Shown here in pieces: positions 23,866-32,898 of a stretch of DNA of 64,000 nt. Source of the stretch: an uncultured Flaviramulus sp. (GTDB lineage Bacteria; Bacteroidota; Bacteroidia; Flavobacteriales; Flavobacteriaceae); NCBI GenBank assembly GCA_947501105.1, contig CANMUP010000001.1, positions 744,001-808,000 of the forward strand, written 5' to 3'. The translations under genes were made by a program, and so were the position numbers. Each line of letters begins with the position of its first letter. The stretch's first letter is position 1. Below the pieces are notes generated by a model that was given only the letters and a program-made list of their open reading frames with translations, ran no database searches and had not been told where the DNA came from.

Positions 23866-25635
23866 ATGAACAACCCTTTAACATATTATCAAGAGCATTT
23901 AAAGACCTACCAAACTCAGGCTGAAAAATTGTACAAAAAAATGACAGCGCTTAGTACACTTAGGTTGTTAGTGTTTTTAGCTACTGGCTTTGGAATTTAT
24001 TTAAGTTTTGAATACTGGCAAATTGCAGTGCTAATTGGAGCTATAGGCGTTGGTGTTTTTGTTTTTTTACTTTCAAAATATACCGATGTAAAATCGCAAC
24101 GAAACTTTAATAAAGCGCTTGTAGATATTAATAAAGATGAAATTAAAATTGCATCAGGCGATTTTTATGACCGAGATAAAGGGTTGCAATTTCAAGACCC
24201 AAATCACTTTTACAGTTTAGATATTGATTTGTTCGGTCGTGGTTCTTTTTTTCAATTCATAGATAGAACAACAATTAAAGAAGGCACAGAACAACTAGCT
24301 AATGAGTTAAAAGCAAATGACATTAATGACATTGTTTTGCGTCAGGAAGCCATAAAAGAATTAAGCACTAAACCTAGATGGCGCCAGTATTACTCTGCAA
24401 CTTCTACTTTAGTTGAGGTTGAAACTCCTGCAAAGAGCATTATTAATTGGTTACAAAGTTATCAATCATTCCTTCCTAAAATAGTACAATGGGTACCGTT
24501 AGTTTTTATATTGCTTTCGGTGTTAATATTTGCACTTACATTTTTTAAGTTAATTGACATGTCTTTAATTGGTTATTGGTTGCTAATAGGACTTGGAATT
24601 ACGGGGAGATATGTGAAAAAAACTAACATACTATCATCAAAAACGGATAAGGTTAAAGATACGTTTCGTCAATATGCCTTGTTATTAGATTTAATTGAAA
24701 ATGAAAATTTCACATCAGAATTATTAAAACAAAAACAAGAAAAAATTCAATTAGATACAGAAAAAGCTTCAGTTATCTTTAAAAAACTTTCAAGGTCTTT
24801 AGATGCCTTAGATAATAGAAATAATATTATTGGAGCCATTTTTGGTAACGGTTTATTTTTAACTGATATTAAGAATAGTTATCGTATTGAAAAATGGATT
24901 GAACAATATGGCAATAAAGTTAAAGACTGGTTTGAAGTTGTAGCCTTTTTTGATGCTTACAATTCTTTAGGAACTTATACATATAACCACCCGCAATTCA
25001 TCTTTCCGAAAATAGATATTCAAGGGGCAGTTATAAATGCTGAAAGTTTAGGACATCCTTTGTTAGATGTGAACAAGCGTGTGGATAGTAATTTAACTAT
25101 TGAAAATGAACAATTTTTTATTGTTACCGGAGCAAACATGGCAGGGAAAAGTACATTTTTAAGAACAGTTTCATTGCATATTGTTATGGCAAACGTGGGA
25201 TTGCCAATTTGCGCTAAGTCGAGTAAATATTCGCCAGTAAAATTAATTACTAGTATGCGTACCACAGATTCTTTAACCGATGATAGTTCGTATTTCTTTT
25301 CTGAATTAACGCGTTTAAAATACATTGTTGACGCGATTGCAAAAGAACCTTATTTTATTGTTTTAGATGAAATTTTAAAAGGTACAAACAGCACTGATAA
25401 GGCTATTGGGTCTAAGAAGTTTGTTGAGAAACTAGTAGCTTCAAACGCAACGGGAATTATTGCTACTCACGATTTAAGTTTATGTGAAATTGAAAAAGAA
25501 CTCGATGACGTAAAGAACTATTATTTTGATGCAGAAATTATAAACGACGAACTTCATTTTGATTATACTTTAAAAGAAGGCATTTGTCAGAATATGAATG
25601 CTTCTTTTTTACTTAAAAAAATGAATATTGTTTAG
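23866..25635 (+). CDS. membrane-anchored MutS-like ATPase
   Basis: 589 residues. Two hydrophobic pairs, at about 31-70 and 208-250, anchor the N-terminal half in the membrane. The C-terminal third is a MutS ATPase: Walker A GANMAGKST at about 421-429, a SMRTTDSLTDDSSYF signature, Walker B VLDEILKGTN, and an ATHD switch. The mismatch-recognition domain I and Smr nuclease are absent, so it is neither MutS nor MutS2. Bacteroidota often carry this type under the name MutS-related protein. The role is unknown; a membrane location makes mismatch repair unlikely. It overlaps the convergent lipoprotein gene by four bases. Confidence 0.88.
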   Translation: MNNPLTYYQEHLKTYQTQAEKLYKKMTALSTLRLLVFLATGFGIYLSFEYWQIAVLIGAIGVGVFVFLLSKYTDVKSQRNFNKALVDINKDEIKIASGDFYDRDKGLQFQDPNHFYSLDIDLFGRGSFFQFIDRTTIKEGTEQLANELKANDINDIVLRQEAIKELSTKPRWRQYYSATSTLVEVETPAKSIINWLQSYQSFLPKIVQWVPLVFILLSVLIFALTFFKLIDMSLIGYWLLIGLGITGRYVKKTNILSSKTDKVKDTFRQYALLLDLIENENFTSELLKQKQEKIQLDTEKASVIFKKLSRSLDALDNRNNIIGAIFGNGLFLTDIKNSYRIEKWIEQYGNKVKDWFEVVAFFDAYNSLGTYTYNHPQFIFPKIDIQGAVINAESLGHPLLDVNKRVDSNLTIENEQFFIVTGANMAGKSTFLRTVSLHIVMANVGLPICAKSSKYSPVKLITSMRTTDSLTDDSSYFFSELTRLKYIVDAIAKEPYFIVLDEILKGTNSTDKAIGSKKFVEKLVASNATGIIATHDLSLCEIEKELDDVKNYYFDAEIINDELHFDYTLKEGICQNMNASFLLKKMNIV

Positions 25636-26240
25636 TTACTAGATTCTTTATATTTTTCAATAATTTTCCTCCATGTTTTTGCGTTCTCTTTTGATGGTTT
25701 TATTTTATTATCTGGATAAATGTTTTTAATTTCATGTGGATAATTAGTAAGAGCCCAATCAACAATTGGTTTTAAATATTCATTTGTTGTTTTATTTTCC
25801 TCTGGTATCCAATACATCAAAATTTCTTCAATTTTATTTTTATTATTAAGCCAATAGGTTCTCAAAGTTTTAGTTGGAGGCTTCCCTATTAATTTATAAA
25901 AATCATTGTTTTCATAAAAATATCCTTTAATTGCATTTTCATTATAATCAAACCAAATAGAATCATAATCTGTGTTGGAGTGCATCTCTTCATCCCAACC
26001 TTTCCATGGACTAGTAGACTTTTCTCCTTTTATCTGTAAAATTGGACTTCCATTTTTATTATCAAACCAAAGCTTAACGGTATCAGTTGTAAAGTCCCAT
26101 TTGCTATCAGGATTATGTTTTTTTGCGAAAGTATATTTATGAAATGAATCAATAAATTGATTTTCTTTATCTACTTTTTTGCAATTGAAGAGAAAAACGC
26201 ATAATAAAGTAAAAATGCATTTGCCTTTTATATTGTACAT
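25632..26240 (-). CDS. putative lipoprotein of unknown function
   Basis: 202 residues. The N-terminus has a hydrophobic stretch and a lipobox-like VFLFNC (Cys at residue 20). The mature region is aromatic and Lys-rich (WDFTTDTVKLWFDNKNG, GYFYENNDFYKLIGK) with no motif I recognise, and ends in a basic helix (KTWRKIIEKYKESS). It starts two bases after the stop of the upstream thioredoxin-TPR gene, so both are one transcript. It overlaps the MutS-like gene by four bases at the 3' ends. Confidence 0.7.
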   Translation of the reverse strand: MYNIKGKCIFTLLCVFLFNCKKVDKENQFIDSFHKYTFAKKHNPDSKWDFTTDTVKLWFDNKNGSPILQIKGEKSTSPWKGWDEEMHSNTDYDSIWFDYNENAIKGYFYENNDFYKLIGKPPTKTLRTYWLNNKNKIEEILMYWIPEENKTTNEYLKPIVDWALTNYPHEIKNIYPDNKIKPSKENAKTWRKIIEKYKESSN

Positions 26241-26242
26241 AA

Positions 26243-27154
26243 TTAGTGTTTGATTTCTAATCTAACTTTCTCAATCATACTTATTGCATTTTTATCATCC
26301 GGTTTTAAACTCAATACTTTATAATAATTTTTTAAAGCTTCAGTATAGTTTTTTGTTTCAAAATAGGCTTCACCTAAACTATCATAAACATTGTATTTGT
26401 ATGGAAATATTTTAGTGTTTAAATCGAAGATATATAACGCTTTTTCTGATTGATTAGAACGCAAAAGCGAATATCCGTAAGTGTTTAATTCTCTACTGCC
26501 TTTTACAAATTCTGCTAACCTTGAGACTAAAACGGGCTCCTCTAATTTTAAACTATCTATGGTTTTTGAGGCAAGTAAATAATTGATGTATTTTGCCGCC
26601 ATATAATTGGGCGTATATTTGTTTTTTGCTACAATGTTTAAAATATCACGTTCTAAAGTTTCTTTAGGATGCTCAACAATTCTATTCACCTCTTTCCCAT
26701 TTTTATAAAAAATAAAAGTAGGTACACGATGAATATTTAACCCTTTTTCTTCTCCATTAGGACTTTGTTTATAAGCTTCTTTAGTTCTATTTACTGCAAT
26801 AACTTGTAATTGGTCTTCAGGGAATTTGGCTGCTTCTAAAACCTTATAAAGCCTTGGGATTTCCTTTTTACTATCACCACACCAAGTACCTAAAAAGGCT
26901 TTGATTTTATATTGATTTAGTGAGTCTTTTAATTGCTTAGCGATGCTTTTGTTAACTAAATAATCATTATGATTTTTTAAAAACCAAGTGTTGAAAGTAT
27001 TATTGGTTAAATCAGATTTAGTGATTTCACCCAGTAAAAGCTCATTGCCTTTTTTATCGGTAGTAAGTTTTTCAGACGTTTGAGAAAACGCGAAATGTAG
27101 GTTAAGTAAAAGGATTGATAAAATAACTGTTCGTTTGATGAGATGATGTTTCAT
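26243..27154 (-). CDS. secreted thioredoxin-domain and TPR protein
   Basis: 303 residues. A signal peptide covers about 1-24 (ending FAFSQ). A thioredoxin-like domain (about 70-170) has the active site TWCGDSKKEIP with only one Cys (Cys92), and a cis-Pro segment HRVPTFIFYKNG. The C-terminal ~80 residues hold TPR-like repeats (YNVYDSLGEAYFETKNYTEALKNYYKVLSLKPDD). It is periplasmic or outer-membrane associated. The single-Cys WCGD site also occurs in the cytoplasmic paralogue at 14313-14930. It is co-transcribed with the downstream lipoprotein. Confidence 0.82.
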   Translation of the reverse strand: MKHHLIKRTVILSILLLNLHFAFSQTSEKLTTDKKGNELLLGEITKSDLTNNTFNTWFLKNHNDYLVNKSIAKQLKDSLNQYKIKAFLGTWCGDSKKEIPRLYKVLEAAKFPEDQLQVIAVNRTKEAYKQSPNGEEKGLNIHRVPTFIFYKNGKEVNRIVEHPKETLERDILNIVAKNKYTPNYMAAKYINYLLASKTIDSLKLEEPVLVSRLAEFVKGSRELNTYGYSLLRSNQSEKALYIFDLNTKIFPYKYNVYDSLGEAYFETKNYTEALKNYYKVLSLKPDDKNAISMIEKVRLEIKH

Positions 27155-27340
27155 GTGATGGTTTTGATTGATTGTTAAGTCAAACCTAAAACAGATTTTT
27201 AAGTGATACGAATTAAGTTTACAAACAACATACTTAAATTAACAAACGGCAATATTTATGTAGTTTGCAATACTATAAAGGTTTTTTGTACATAATTTTT
27301 TGGTGATTGAAGCATTTCTGTTAACTTTCAACAGCAATAA

Positions 27341-28309
27341 ATGATTACTTTACAAAAACACACTTCGCAAATCTTAGTACACATCTTATTTTGGATGCTG
27401 TTTGTGTTTGTATCACTTTTTTTGTTTTCAGATTTTTATTGGCGTGAAAACCCATTTTTACAGTATCTCTCTATACTTGTAGTTATAGTATATGTAAACC
27501 ATTTTATATTACTTCCGTTTTTTATCAAAAAGCGATTGTACATTTTATATGTTTTTGTATTTGCAGCCATCTCCTTTTTTGCAACCCAATTGTATTGCAA
27601 CGCGTTTGCGCAGTGTGGTTGCTCTGTAATGAAATGTTTGAGTGATTATTTATGGCAAACCTTAGTGCCGCTTATTTTTTTCTCATTTATATGGATGTTG
27701 TATCGTTTTTTAGACAAACAAGCAGAAGTTGAGCAAATTAAAAAAGAGCATACCGAAATGGAGCTTAAATTCTTAAAATCACAAATAAATCCGCATGTGC
27801 TTTTTAACAACCTAAACACCATTTACTCCTATACTTTAGAAAAACCTAACGAAGCTGCCGATCTTATTTTAATGCTGTCTGACAATTTAAAACACGTACT
27901 GTATGAAAGTAATTCTGAAACTATTTCGTTAGAAAAAGAGATTCAGTTTATAGATAATTACATGAGATTTCAGAAGCTAAGAACTGAAGGCACAAAACAG
28001 ATTCATTATTCAAAAACAATAGATTCATTTCATTATAAAATTGCACCGTTACTTTTGATAACCATTATAGAAAATGCTTTTAAACATAGCACTTTAAATA
28101 GTGACATTTCGATACATATTGATGTAGAAAACAACGTTTTAAAATGTACTTGCGAAAACGATTTTAATAAAGAAAAAGTAAGTGAAACCGATTTTAAAAT
28201 AGGCCTACAAAACCTAGAAAAACGATTAGAACTTATTTATAAAGATAAATATACTTTTACAATTGATAAAGCTGAAACGTTTAAAGTGCATCTAAAATTA
28301 GAGTTATAA
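27341..28309 (+). CDS. LytS-type membrane sensor histidine kinase
   Basis: 322 residues. Four hydrophobic helices (about 12-30, 40-58, 66-86 and 105-122) precede a His_kinase domain with LKFLKSQINPHVLFNNLNTIYSYTLEK, His152 being the phospho-acceptor, and a short ATPase domain (TIIENAFKHS). The mid-membrane loop carries QCGCSVMKC with three Cys. The layout is that of the LytS/YehU family. Its stop overlaps the ATG of the LytTR regulator by one base (TAATG), so the two form a two-component system. Confidence 0.92.
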   Translation: MITLQKHTSQILVHILFWMLFVFVSLFLFSDFYWRENPFLQYLSILVVIVYVNHFILLPFFIKKRLYILYVFVFAAISFFATQLYCNAFAQCGCSVMKCLSDYLWQTLVPLIFFSFIWMLYRFLDKQAEVEQIKKEHTEMELKFLKSQINPHVLFNNLNTIYSYTLEKPNEAADLILMLSDNLKHVLYESNSETISLEKEIQFIDNYMRFQKLRTEGTKQIHYSKTIDSFHYKIAPLLLITIIENAFKHSTLNSDISIHIDVENNVLKCTCENDFNKEKVSETDFKIGLQNLEKRLELIYKDKYTFTIDKAETFKVHLKLEL

Positions 28310-29001
28310 TGGAGTGTATTATAATAGAAGACGAAATTCCTGCTCAAAGAATTTTAAAGAATTTTATTGGCAAAATACCTAGCCTTAGCCTAGTTGATAC
28401 GTTTAAAGCAGCTATAGAAGCTAATTCGTTTTTAAATACAAACACTGTTGATGTAGTTTTTTTAGATATTAATTTACCAGATATATCTGGATTAGATTTT
28501 ATTAAAACCATTAAAAACCCACCAGCAATTATAATGACAACAGCTTATCCAGATTATGCCGTTAACAGTTTTGAATTGGATACTATTGTAGATTATTTGG
28601 TGAAACCTTTTTCGTTTGATCGCTTTTTAAAAGCTATTAACAAAGCAAAAGAAAGAATTGAAATACCAAAAAGTAGTAATGAAGAAAAAGTAGCAGAAAC
28701 TATTTTTTTAAATGTAGATAAAACACTGCACAAACTCACTTTAAATACAATACTTTATATTGAGTCTGATCGAAATTATATTACTGTAGTTACCGAAACA
28801 CAAAGACTGTCATATATAGATTCTTTAAAAAACTGGACGATTAAATTGCCAGAAAATCAATTTATACAAGTACATAAATCATTTATTATAAACAGAAGAT
28901 TTATAGATAAAATTTCTGGAAACACCCTTTTTATAAAGGAAAATAAAATTCCAATCGGTAGAACTTATAAGCAGGAACTACTAAAAGTGTTAGGCGTTTA
29001 A
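28309..29001 (+). CDS. LytTR-family response regulator
   Basis: 230 residues. The receiver domain (1-118) has the acidic pair EDE (7-9), phospho-acceptor Asp53 (FLDINLP) and the switch Lys in LVKPFSF. The C-terminal LytTR DNA-binding domain (about 130-230) has VDKTLHKLTLNTILYIESDRNYITV and the FIQVHKSFIINRRFIDKI block. It should respond to the overlapping LytS-like kinase. Targets cannot be predicted. A palindromic repeat lies downstream. Confidence 0.94.
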   Translation: MECIIIEDEIPAQRILKNFIGKIPSLSLVDTFKAAIEANSFLNTNTVDVVFLDINLPDISGLDFIKTIKNPPAIIMTTAYPDYAVNSFELDTIVDYLVKPFSFDRFLKAINKAKERIEIPKSSNEEKVAETIFLNVDKTLHKLTLNTILYIESDRNYITVVTETQRLSYIDSLKNWTIKLPENQFIQVHKSFIINRRFIDKISGNTLFIKENKIPIGRTYKQELLKVLGV

Positions 29002-29008
29002 ATTAGCT

Positions 29009-29116
29009 GTCATTGTGAGGCGCACAGCAACGTAACAATCTCTTTAATTGAAACTCTAAAGTTAATCTTGTTAGGATTAGATAGATTCTCACGCTTTAAA
29101 AAAAGCTCAGAATGAC
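29009..29116. repeat. dispersed palindromic intergenic repeat
   Basis: The ends GTCATTGTGAG (29009-29019) and CTCAGAATGAC (29106-29116) are near-perfect inverted repeats; AACAATCTC follows the left arm at a similar place to half copies at 22341-22375 and 42200-42234. No ORF is inside. It resembles REP-like elements common in flavobacterial intergenic DNA. Confidence 0.65.
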
Positions 29117-29153
29117 AAGCTCAATTCATTTTCAAATTATATATCTTTAACCC

Positions 29154-30296
29154 ATGCAACACATCTCTAAACTTCCTACAATAGGAACTACCATTTTTAC
29201 AATTATGGGTGCTTTAGCAAAAAAGCACAATGCTATAAATTTATCACAAGGCTTTCCAGACTTTAAAATGGATCAACAACTTATCGATTTGGTTACAAAA
29301 GCAATGCATACAGGATACAACCAATATGCGCCGATGCAAGGGAGTTTTGAGTTACGAGAAGCCATTACCAAAAAGTTTGATTTATTATATAATTCTACAT
29401 ATCACCCAGAAACAGAAATCACAATTACTGCTGGTGCTACTCAAGCCATTTTTAGTATTATTTCTGCATTTATAAGACCGAATGACGAAGTTATTATTTT
29501 TAGACCCGCTTACGATTGTTACGAACCAGCAATAGAATTAAATGGTGGTAAAACAGTTTCAATTGCATTAGAATCTCCAAATTTTATGGTGGATTGGAGT
29601 GCAGTAAAATCACAAATTAATAATCGTACTAAAATGATTGTTATTAATACGCCACAAAACCCAATAGGCACTGTTTTTTCTGAAAGTGATATGTTACAAT
29701 TGCAAGAGATAACAAAAGGGACAGATATTATAATATTGAGTGACGAGGTTTATGAGCATATTGTGTTTGATGGTGAAAAACATCAAAGTGCATGCTTATT
29801 TCCAGAGCTAAAGTCTAGAAGCTTTGTAGTAGCTTCTTTTGGGAAAACATTTCATAATACAGGATGGCGTACCGGTTACTGTTGTGCTCCTAAAGAACTT
29901 ATGAGCGAGTTTAGAAAAGTACATCAATTTAATGTGTTTTGTGTAAATCACCCAACACAAAAAGCATTGTCTGAATATTTAGAAAACGAAAATCATTATT
30001 TAGAACTATCAGGGTTCTATCAAGAAAAAAGAGATTTGTTCCTAAGTTTGATAAAGGACTCACGGTTTAATTTTGAACCATCAAAAGGTACGTATTTTCA
30101 ATTGTTAGATTATTCAGAAATTACTAAAGAAAACGACGTGGATTTTGCTAAACGTTTAACTATTGAAAATAAATTAGCGTCTATTCCAATCTCTGTCTTT
30201 TATAATACTGAAGCTAAAAGTAATATTCTTAGATTTTGTTTTGCTAAAAAAGATGATACATTAAAACGCGCTGCAGATATTTTAAATAAAATATAA
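29154..30296 (+). CDS. methionine aminotransferase (class I/II, PLP)
   Basis: 380 residues. The fold-type I pattern is complete: GYNQYAPMQGSFELREAI near residues 59-76, TPQNPIG, DEVYEHIVFDG, the Schiff-base Lys in SFGKTFHNTGWRTGY (about residue 230), and a C-terminal RFCFAKK. This is the YbdL/kynurenine-aminotransferase branch that prefers methionine and glutamine. The next gene, a nitrilase-family omega-amidase, overlaps its stop by one base, which supports a methionine/glutamine transaminase role (2-oxo acid produced, 2-oxoglutaramate removed). Confidence 0.9.
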   Translation: MQHISKLPTIGTTIFTIMGALAKKHNAINLSQGFPDFKMDQQLIDLVTKAMHTGYNQYAPMQGSFELREAITKKFDLLYNSTYHPETEITITAGATQAIFSIISAFIRPNDEVIIFRPAYDCYEPAIELNGGKTVSIALESPNFMVDWSAVKSQINNRTKMIVINTPQNPIGTVFSESDMLQLQEITKGTDIIILSDEVYEHIVFDGEKHQSACLFPELKSRSFVVASFGKTFHNTGWRTGYCCAPKELMSEFRKVHQFNVFCVNHPTQKALSEYLENENHYLELSGFYQEKRDLFLSLIKDSRFNFEPSKGTYFQLLDYSEITKENDVDFAKRLTIENKLASIPISVFYNTEAKSNILRFCFAKKDDTLKRAADILNKI

Positions 30297-31081
30297 TGAC
30301 ACAAGAAGAGCTTAAAATTGCATTAGTACAATCTGATTTGGTTTGGGAAAACCCAGAGCAGAACCGAAAGAATTTTTCAGAAAAGTTTAAAAGTATTTCT
30401 GAGCAAGTCGATATAGTTATATTACCAGAAATGTTTACAACAGGTTTTACAATGAATGCTTCAGAAGTTACTGAAACTATGGAGGGTAAAACGGTTGAAT
30501 GGATGAAAGATGAAGCTTCAAAACATAATACAACTATTGTTGGAAGTGTTATCATTTTAGAGGATAAAGCCTATTATAATCGTTTGTTATTTGTTGAATC
30601 TACTGGTAAAATTACTATTTATAATAAACGTCATACGTTTACATTGGTTGGAGAAGATAAAGTGTTCACTGCTGGAAACGAAAAAGTAATTATAGAGTAT
30701 AAAGGCTGGAAAATTTGCCCTTTAGTTTGTTACGATTTACGGTTTCCTGTTTGGGCAAGAAATACTGAAAACTACGATGTTGTAATATATGTTGCTAATT
30801 GGCCAAAACCTAGAGTTTCTGCATGGGATGCATTATTAAAAGCACGAGCTATTGAAAATATGAGTTACTGCATTGGTGTAAACCGAGTAGGGGTTGATGG
30901 TGTTAATAGTGAATATTCAGGTCATTCTGCGGTTTACGATGTATTAGGGAATTGCATAACTTCAATGAAACCTAATAAAGAACAGGTTGAGATTGTTACT
31001 TTAGAAAAAAGACACATTTCGGCTTACAGAAATAAGCTTAAGTTTTTAAATGATAGGGATAGCTTTAATCTAACAGATTAA
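30296..31081 (+). CDS. nitrilase-family amidohydrolase, probable omega-amidase (Nit2/YafV-like)
   Basis: 261 residues. The catalytic triad is visible: Glu45 in LPEMFTTGF, Lys111 in YNKRHTF and Cys145 in VCYDLRFP. The MFTTGF block and overall length fit the YafV/Nit2 branch (2-oxoglutaramate and 2-oxosuccinamate amidase) rather than nitrilases. It is coupled to the upstream aminotransferase (TAATG), consistent with a glutamine transaminase-omega-amidase pathway in methionine salvage. The 3' end overlaps the convergent Ig-like lipoprotein gene by 17 bases. Confidence 0.9.
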   Translation: MTQEELKIALVQSDLVWENPEQNRKNFSEKFKSISEQVDIVILPEMFTTGFTMNASEVTETMEGKTVEWMKDEASKHNTTIVGSVIILEDKAYYNRLLFVESTGKITIYNKRHTFTLVGEDKVFTAGNEKVIIEYKGWKICPLVCYDLRFPVWARNTENYDVVIYVANWPKPRVSAWDALLKARAIENMSYCIGVNRVGVDGVNSEYSGHSAVYDVLGNCITSMKPNKEQVEIVTLEKRHISAYRNKLKFLNDRDSFNLTD

Positions 31082-32684
31082 TTGTCCAAACATCATCCCA
31101 ACCAGCTCTAATGTCATCATCTGGTTTTGTTGGTAAATAGCTAATGCGTTCTGGTTGAATCTTTTTAAGATAATTACCAGTATCGTATTTTCCATTACCA
31201 TTAGTATCAAATATTACTCTTAAAAAATATTTACCAGGGTCAATATTTAAAAAATCCAAAGCTTCTCTTTTCTTAGAAATCTTTTCATATTTTACTTCCT
31301 CATTATTATTTGTTAATTGAACAATAATAGGGTATGTGGCATTATTAACAAGAACTCTAAGGTTCCCATTTTCGGACTCTTTTTTTGTTTTTAAAGAATA
31401 GTTTAAAGTATCGTTTTTGTTATCAAAAAAATCAACAAAAGCTTCAGGCAACACCTGTATTCTATAATTATTGTCTTCGGTTTTTTTAAAGTTGAAATTA
31501 TATGTATTAGCAATAGAATCGTACTCGGTTGAAAAATCTACATTAGTAGAATCTTTATCCATTATACTTATTTTTGAGACATCAAAAGCAGTAAAAGGGG
31601 TATTTGCAAAAATTTTAAATGGAGCTTCGTAACGTATGTTGCCAGATGGTTGTACTTTAATTATTAACGAGTCTCTTTCTTGTTCACTAATTCGTGCTGT
31701 AAAATCTTTTTCAAATGTTGGATGCGATACTTTAAAGAGTAAAGAGTCTACCTTTAATCTAGGTTTGTACCAGTAATAAAGTGTATCTGTTTTTTCGTCT
31801 TTGGTAATTCTATGTGTAAAATCTTCTGGAGTTTCAGATGTTATTTTAATATCCATATTTTTATAATCTCCTTCATAACCAAAAGCAATTTTTTCTCCAG
31901 ATATTAAACGAGGTCTAATAGCTTTAAAATCTGGTTCTTCAGAAAATAATTTTAAGGTGTAAAATGCTGAATCTGTTGGTGTGACGTTAATAAACTCTTT
32001 GTGAAACGCTATTTGATCTGTTTTTTGTTGGTATTTATTATCGCCATTTCCATCTTTTAAAGCCATAAGCATATATTTTCCAGCTTTAATGTTTTCAATA
32101 GAAAACGTAGTAAGACTATCTAATGTGTTGGTAATATATTTTGGAACGTCTTTGTAAATTATAGAGTCATTGAATGTAGAATCTACTTCGTATAAAGCAA
32201 CAGATACAAATGTTTCAGGCTGCCTCTTTGTAGCGTCAACAATTTGCCCTTTTACGGTTAAAGAATCTATATAGTCGCCGGTTGATAGTACATATCTATA
32301 GTAAGGAAACGGGTTACCTTCATTATTATCACTAATACTATTTCCAAAGTTAAATGCATAAGTAGTATTTGGTGGTAGCGTATCATTAATCTTAATTCTA
32401 ATTTCTTTGCTGGCACTACCAACTGGCGATATGTCTGGTTGCCATTTCATTGGGGGTGAAATAATAAGCTGCTTTTGTATGTCTTTTATCTTAATATATT
32501 CATTGAAAACAATCTTAATTTCATTCCCTTTAAAATTAGTAGAATAATTATCAGGGGTTGAGCTCTCAATACTAGGAGGTGTTTCGTCTTTTGGTCCGCC
32601 ACCAGGAGTACCACGATTTGCACAATTAATAAAAACCAAGCATATAAACGCTATAAAAATAAAGTTAGAAAGGGATTTATTCAT
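31065..32684 (-). CDS. Ig-like (SbsA-type) domain lipoprotein
   Basis: 539 residues from the ATG at 32684. The frame is open 19 residues further, but that extension is charged and would spoil the signal; MNKSLSNFIFIAFICLVFINC gives a clean lipobox with Cys21. A GTPGGGPKDETPPSI segment and an SbsA-type Ig-like domain (about 40-130, with KGNEIKIVFNEYI and NTTYAFNFGNSI) follow, then beta-rich repeats to the C-terminus. This family is common and probably surface-exposed in Bacteroidota. The role is unknown. It converges on the omega-amidase gene with 17 bases overlap. Confidence 0.85.
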   Translation of the reverse strand: MNKSLSNFIFIAFICLVFINCANRGTPGGGPKDETPPSIESSTPDNYSTNFKGNEIKIVFNEYIKIKDIQKQLIISPPMKWQPDISPVGSASKEIRIKINDTLPPNTTYAFNFGNSISDNNEGNPFPYYRYVLSTGDYIDSLTVKGQIVDATKRQPETFVSVALYEVDSTFNDSIIYKDVPKYITNTLDSLTTFSIENIKAGKYMLMALKDGNGDNKYQQKTDQIAFHKEFINVTPTDSAFYTLKLFSEEPDFKAIRPRLISGEKIAFGYEGDYKNMDIKITSETPEDFTHRITKDEKTDTLYYWYKPRLKVDSLLFKVSHPTFEKDFTARISEQERDSLIIKVQPSGNIRYEAPFKIFANTPFTAFDVSKISIMDKDSTNVDFSTEYDSIANTYNFNFKKTEDNNYRIQVLPEAFVDFFDNKNDTLNYSLKTKKESENGNLRVLVNNATYPIIVQLTNNNEEVKYEKISKKREALDFLNIDPGKYFLRVIFDTNGNGKYDTGNYLKKIQPERISYLPTKPDDDIRAGWDDVWTINLLD

Positions 32685-32704
32685 CAACAATTTTAAATTT
32701 TTAG

Positions 32705-32712
32705 CAAAAGTA
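32705..32712 (-). promoter_or_regulatory. putative -7 box (TACTTTTG on the minus strand) for the Ig-like lipoprotein gene
   Basis: CAAAAGTA on the plus strand reads TACTTTTG on the minus strand, 20 bases before the ATG at 32684. This also supports the shorter start. Confidence 0.4.
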
Positions 32713-32898
32713 CGTGAATTTTTTCGTTCTGAAATTAACAAAAAACAGAATGAAAAAATTTATGCACTAGCGAAGCGATTACTAAAGAGAAACTAAATTT
32801 TGTGTTTTTTTGAGCAAAATTTAATTCTACTGAAGAAACCTACATAATTTAACACAAATTATATGTGTTTTGAGTTTATAAACATAACGGACAATACA

